From the NCBI GenBank assembly GCA_001692895.1, contig KV748256.1:503293-567292 (forward strand): a stretch of 64,000 nt of DNA. Direction: 5' to 3'. The DNA comes from Cenococcum geophilum 1.58 (taxonomy: Eukaryota; Ascomycota; Dothideomycetes; Gloniales; Gloniaceae). The notes under the pieces were generated by a model that ran no database searches, was not told the origin of the DNA, and worked only from the letters and a program-made list of their open reading frames with translations. Positions 58,527 to 64,000 of this stretch are shown here, in pieces; positions within the stretch are counted from its first letter, which is position 1; each line of letters starts with the position of its first letter. The position numbers were made by a program, and so were the translations under genes.

Positions 58527-60590
58527 TGTGACGGTGCTAGTGCGCGTCACCTGCCACATTCAACCAATTAGGATTTTCCATACCCGGCATAGAAAATCGC
58601 TATTGGCTCGCTTACCACTAGCGCCTTGGCGGCCCTCGCGACATGTCTACCTACTGCCCCTAAACGATTCTCTTCTTCTTCTCCTTAGCTTAGTATCTTT
58701 ACTAGATAGCAATCTACAAGCTTCGGTTTAGAGGCATTTATGCGAGCCGTTATATTATACTAAGCTCTCCTTACACTGCCTAGGAAGGCCTTAATAATAT
58801 CCCACCCCTAAAAAAAAAAAAAAAAGAGAAGATCTTCGTCTGCAACGACGCGTTAACGCGCTATACTTAGACATTAAAACGACTCTACACTGCCTGTAAA
58901 GGCCTTAATAATACCCCACTTTGCGAGCCAGATAGGACTAGACCTGTACCCCCTAGAATTAAAACCAAATTGTATAATTCCGACAAACCCTAGGAAGCTA
59001 ACAATAGTACCTAAAGCAAGCTTATCTAAAAGAGCTACCCCAACCCAAGAAGAACATGAGATTCAATTGGGATCTAAAATTGAAGATAATAATGACATTA
59101 TGGATATACACAAGCAGATTTGTGCCCTAACGGCTAATTAAGAAGCCGACCGTCTCTAAGCTTAAAGCACATAGAAGACCCTATAAGAGATCCTAGACAG
59201 CCTTACAGCTCTTTAAAGTAGCTTAGCTTCCCCTTTTAGAAGTCCTAGTTAACCTATCTACTTAACTAAGAATAACATACTAGGGAGTATGGAAACGATA
59301 ATAAAGTAATTGAAGTCCGTTAAGCTCCCTAACCCCTAACCACTATCTAACGGGATAGACCCTACCTTTAAGAATTAGAGGATTTAAATACGAGGAAAGC
59401 TCCATGTTAACCACAACTATTTCCTTTCCAAAGAAGCTAAGATGCTTTACCTCTTTAGTTAAACTACTGGGGACGCCTAAAAGCACCTCTAAGCCAAGTT
59501 TAAGGACGAGTTACCTATTTAGTTTACATCCGTTAATAAAATGCTATAGCACCTAGCGGCTATCTACGTGAACCCAAACAAAGTACGCAACGCTAGGTAT
59601 AACTATAATCGCCTAATAATGAGACCGAACCAATCCTTTGCTAAGTTTTAGACCCAATTCCTATACCTAGTAGGTAAAGGCTAGGTCCCCCTTAAAAACT
59701 ACTAATTGGACCTATACAACAAACTAACGGTTTAATTATAAGAGAAGATTATAGTAGCCCTAGACAACCTACTAACCTACTAAAGACTTATAGCCCAATG
59801 TCTGTTATTGGATTTAGAACTACGGCGAATTAATACCCGCACCAATCGGTAGAAGAAATCCCGTAGTAATTAAAAACCGATAATTATACCTGCTAGGGCT
59901 AGCACTGGAAAACTAGTGGAAAGTACCCCTATACCTAAGGTAGGTACAACTGCCCTTTAGCGGGCCTCTCCCGATTAACTACGTGCTACGCCCCCAACTA
60001 ATACCTACCGTAACACCCCGATTAACCCTACTACAGCCACGTGCTTTAACTGCGGAAAAGATAAATACTTTACCTTATTTTGCCCGGAGCCGAAAGATAT
60101 AGGCGATATTAAGGAGATAGAGGAAGGAGAAACGTCTGATAAGTCGGGAAAAGAAGAACCCTAGGGAAAAACTCCCCCCTAGGGTACCCTATCGATCTTA
60201 AAGAGATTAATCTAAGTCAGTTAATGGGTGGAAAATACTTTATGGTTTTATATATAGTATCTTAAAATGTATATAGAGTTAACATAACTGCCCTTATTAA
60301 CACCGGAGCAAATAGATTTGCCTTTATAGATACTGCCTATATAACTAACGTTGCTAGGTTCCTAAATATAAAAGCTACCTAGCTAGAGAAGCCTATCTAA
60401 GTAAAAGGCTATAACGGCTAAGCCGGTAAGCCGGTTACCTACGTATTAAAGTTATATATTTCTCTTAATAGATAACGCCTATATAGTATACCCTTCTGCA
60501 TTTTAAACCTAGGTTCCTATAATATACTAGCGTTTATATATTGCTTGGCAGCATCTACCTCAGTAACGCACAATGCTAAGACCTCCCGCA
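58527..60590 (+). mobile_element. Ty3/gypsy fossil: 5' LTR, gag, protease; pol missing
   Basis: LTR 58,527-58,754 (starts TGTGACGG; end matches the 3' LTR at 6239-6438). Then gag (about 58,930-60,240) with a CCHC zinc knuckle C-F-N-C-G-K-D-K-Y-F-T-L-F-C (about 60,047-60,088), and an aspartic protease start (about 60,290-60,560; A-L-I-N-T-G-A-N). Sequence homologous to pol is absent; a different element follows. About ten or more breaks of RIP type; light mutation compared with the gypsy copy at the left. Confidence 0.85.
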
Positions 60591-60599
60591 ATATTCGCG

Positions 60600-63500
60600 A
60601 ATATTAAACGCAGTCACTACGTAGCTAATTCGCTTTTAATATCGCTAAACTTATTAATATTTATTATACATTCATTATCCATTCGTTTAAGAATTATTTT
60701 ATAACGCTATTACCGCTTATAACTAACTGGGAGACTTATACGCGTGCATAATCCTAATAAGCAAACCTACCTAGACGACCTACCTTAACTACACCATCGT
60801 CTATAACCGCTATACCCTCCTCTACTAGTTCTATAATGCCGTCCGAGGCTAATATACGCGCCGCTGCCGTAAAAGAGCGTAAAATTGCTAAAGAGTAAAG
60901 GGAACAAGCCTAAGATAAAAGGGAGATTTAGAAGTATAAGGAAGAGCGCAAAGCCCGCCTAGTGGAGGAGGCTTACCAGCATAAATACCACCTGGCTTAA
61001 ATGGCTTAATTATAGTTAGGCTTAGCCGCTTCGGCCTTACAGGCTACTACAACAGCTGCTATAGCTAATATCCTTAGTAAGCCTCTCCCTCCTAGCGTAA
61101 AGTCGCTTAAACTCCGCCTTTCTGGCGTTATAAAAAGGGATTACCTAGATATTTTTAAGGGTACCTTTAATCTAGTAAACCTCGCCCGTCTTTAAGTCTA
61201 TACCGCTTAAATTAAGATCGCCGATAAGACACGGATTAAGAATGGTACTCTAGTTATAAGGAAGGTAAAGATAAATAGGAAGCTATTTGCAGATAAAGGC
61301 GTCTAGTTTAAAGGTTTTACTAACTACGTGGTTATTACTAGCACCCTCTATATATGCCCACTGGACCTTATTACTAGTATACTTCTCTAGATAAACATAA
61401 TTTATACCTTATTAACCCAGTATATCTAGGTAGGTTGTATACTTAACTTAGCACTCAACTATTATACCTTTATAATAACTAATGGCCAACTAGAGCCCGC
61501 TAATTGGCAAATGCCAGCCTAGTATACAGCGCTATACCTTACGATGTCTAGTGCTATCGGCTTCGCCGCCTTAAAGAGACCTAGGTTAGATACCTCCTAT
61601 ACCTCTAATACCTGCCGCAGGTTTAATAGCAGAGGCTGCGATAATATAGCTTGTAAATACCCGCATAAGTGCTTAAAGTGTGGTAAAGATTATACTGTAT
61701 TATCCAAAGCTTACGCCTAGGAATAGNAAGGNNAACCTTATAAAGTAGGGTNTAGCCTAANAANAANACNAACTTTAATTATACGCCTAGGACCTAGGCC
61801 TAATACGTTACTATTATTCTCTACCTTTATAGAGGCGAAGGCTCTCTACTACTCTCCATTACCCCTAAGGATCTTAGCATAGCACTCCCTTTTATCCAAC
61901 TACCTAGGTAATCTACTAGCCACCTTAGTAGGCATCCTAACCTATAGCTGCAAGATAGGAGCTAAGTCTATCCCTACCCCGAGATCTTGTAGGAACCACA
62001 ACTCCTCTTAAAATAACGCCGACCTTATCTCTAAGAAGATAATATTAAACCTTAAAAAAGGACACATTAGAATCGCGATAGGGCCTATTATAGTCTTACC
62101 TCTTAGCCTAGTGCTAAAATCGGATAGAGGATACTGCTAAATTTACAATCTCTCCTTTTTACTAGCATCTTTAGTTAATAACGCAATCCTAAAAGAATAT
62201 AGAGCACTAGTATACACTACAGTTACCGCTATTTAAGCCTACGTTATTTCTGCAGGTTATAGATATCTACTGCTTAAAAGAGATATTAAAAACGCGTTTT
62301 GTATAGTCCCCCTATCTTATAGGGTAAGAATATTAATAGGCTTCTCCTAGGAAGGTGTTACCTACCAGAAATACTGCCTATCCTTTAATCTTTAAACTGC
62401 GCCGCTTATATTTAACCTCTTTATAGAAGGCCTGTACTAGATACTTTATTTATAACTGCCTTACGAGGTAGAATACTACCTAGATAACTTTATCTTTATC
62501 TTTGCCAACCTAAATAACTTAGTGGCTGTTACCCAGACTTACATCTCTATTACTAACTCCTTAGGTATCCCTTAAAATGGCTCCAAAGACATAGCAGAAA
62601 CTATTATTAAAGTTTTAGGATATACTATTAACACTATATAAATATAAACGCGATTATTACTATAGAAACAATTATGTGCTATTAAGAAAGTCACTACCGC
62701 ACTCTAATACAGCTTATTATCGTTCCTTTAAGCCTAATAGCTTACGGGCTACCTCGTATAGTGCGCCTACGTAATTAAACTTGGTTAATCTTACTCTAAA
62801 TTCCTTTAGATCTTTATTACTGCTTAGCTAAAGACTCTAGCAAATAAGTATAAACCTAGGCGATTCAGCACTAAGTTACGAAGTAACTTATATGTCTAGC
62901 TTAACCTACTTACTATAAGTAATGGGGTATTATTCTTTAACAACGTTAAACGTACCCGCATTTATCTCTTTATTAACGCCTCTACCCGGTTTAGGTTTGG
63001 TGGCTTTTACTTTTTTAAGGAACTTAAACACGAGAATAACTGGTAGTGGTATATAGCCAACCTCCCTTAATCTTAGGCGTTTAGTATATTGCCTAAGCCC
63101 AGTTAATAAGTAGACTATATTAATTTAAAAGAGATATATGCTATTACTTACGTATTTAATCTATGGTCTACCAACTAGCAGTATAATGCGCTATCTATTT
63201 ATACTAATAGTATAGTGGTTTACCAGGGCATTAAGAAGACTGTTATCTATAGTATAGCAAACAAATCGCTCCGCAAGATTATGCTAGCTGCTATAGCTCA
63301 CGATATTATAATATCCGTAAAGTGGATCCCAGGTAATTTAAATGGCTTAGCTAATGCACTATCTTAATTTCAGGCCGCGGCTATCTATTAGTTCTGCCCA
63401 TACTAGGCCCTTAATTTATTACTACTAAAGCTAATGAGTTTTTAATAGGTGCCGTAAACCTAACGGACTACTTATAACCGCCTATAAACTTTAAAGATAA

Positions 63501-64000
63501 TATTAATGCGCCATTCGACCTCTACGCACTCCTTCTCTAAAACGGCCTTACGCTAGTAACCCGTAGGAACTATTTCTTAGCAGTTAACAGCTAGGAGTCA
63601 TACTGCGCACTTAAAGGAGTCTCCCCCTACCTAGCTAAGCCGCGTAAACTAGGCGAATGGATTACCCGCCACGCGTTTAGTACCTCCTAGCTATAGATGG
63701 GCAGGCTTAAGGCCGAAACCTTATAAGCCTACATCTCCACAATTTACTTGCGCCACATGGATTACGGCATCTTAATTGCAGTATTTAAGAATCCTATAGT
63801 ACACTAATTACTTACTAAAGCAGCTACTATCTCTTCTTTAGCAAAAAAGGACAAGCAACCCATTACTAGGGATATTCTAGCCCAGGTAGTAATATACGGC
63901 CTATCGCTACTAGATATTAACACTAATGCCGCATTTACCCTCGTATTTGCTAAATTTCTACAGATAGGCGAGATTACGTATATTACGGCGGAGCTTAAGA
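60600..64000 (+). mobile_element. DIRS-like tyrosine-recombinase retroelement fossil, runs off the right edge
   Basis: Order on the plus strand: gag-like region (about 60,790-61,700) ending in a Cys/His cluster (C-D-N-I-A-C-K-Y-P-H-K-C), reverse transcriptase (about 62,230-62,650; L-L-K-R-D-I-K-N-A-F, Y-L-D-N-F), RNase H (about 63,080-63,380; W-I-P-G-N-L-N-G-L-A-N-A-L-S) and a tyrosine-recombinase-like domain (about 63,480 to the edge; L-A-K-P-R-K-L-G-E-W, P-I-T-R-D-I-L). RT-RH followed by a tyrosine recombinase, with no integrase, is the DIRS arrangement. Its ends are not visible. Broken many times; a few undetermined bases at 61,727-61,768. Confidence 0.78.

Overview
The window looks like a filamentous ascomycete chromosome (Pezizomycotina; a Dothideomycete such as a Pleosporales species is my best guess, which I cannot prove from sequence alone). 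Three host genes carry short 60-160 bp GT...AG introns. The genome is split into gene-bearing, base-balanced blocks and long AT-rich blocks. The AT-rich blocks are old transposable elements whose reading frames are full of TAA/TAG, the pattern left by repeat-induced point mutation (RIP, C-to-T on both strands). Layout: 1-11.8 kb, AT-rich: a Ty3/gypsy fossil, a piggyBac remnant split by a gag-only LTR element, and small hairpin elements. 11.8-31.5 kb, balanced host DNA: a 6 kb stretch with no recognisable gene, then a leucine-rich-repeat protein gene (+), the PP1 catalytic subunit gene (+), a possible small gene (-), a broken host gene of about 2.9 kb (-), and the F1-ATP synthase delta subunit gene (-) with a small TIR element 137 bp upstream of its start codon. 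31.5-37.1 kb: a Fot1/pogo DNA transposon holding a complete-boundary copia fossil, a solo LTR and an expanded 12-bp minisatellite. 37.1-38.7 kb: an intact one-gene island (F-box-like, DUF6546 protein). 38.7-64 kb, AT-rich: a second pogo element, a solo LTR, a non-coding LTR element, a Tad/I-type LINE, a 2.4 kb block of successive tandem-repeat families, two gypsy fossils and a DIRS-like tyrosine-recombinase retroelement running off the right edge. The intact host genes are ordinary housekeeping or signalling functions (PP1 phosphatase, ATP synthase, an LRR scaffold); I see no cluster or operon-like logic linking them. The most unusual signals are: (1) the non-coding LTR element at 42,636-45,080, whose inner region repeats a module of small hairpins, several capped by C(UACG)G tetraloops and with stem changes that look compensatory; (2) the 54.3-56.7 kb block, which strings at least six unrelated tandem repeats between similar inverted ends inside a LINE; (3) a 12-bp minisatellite module seen at four places in different elements; (4) the decayed host gene next to intact neighbours. 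Exact copy numbers, homology searches and transcription could not be tested here.
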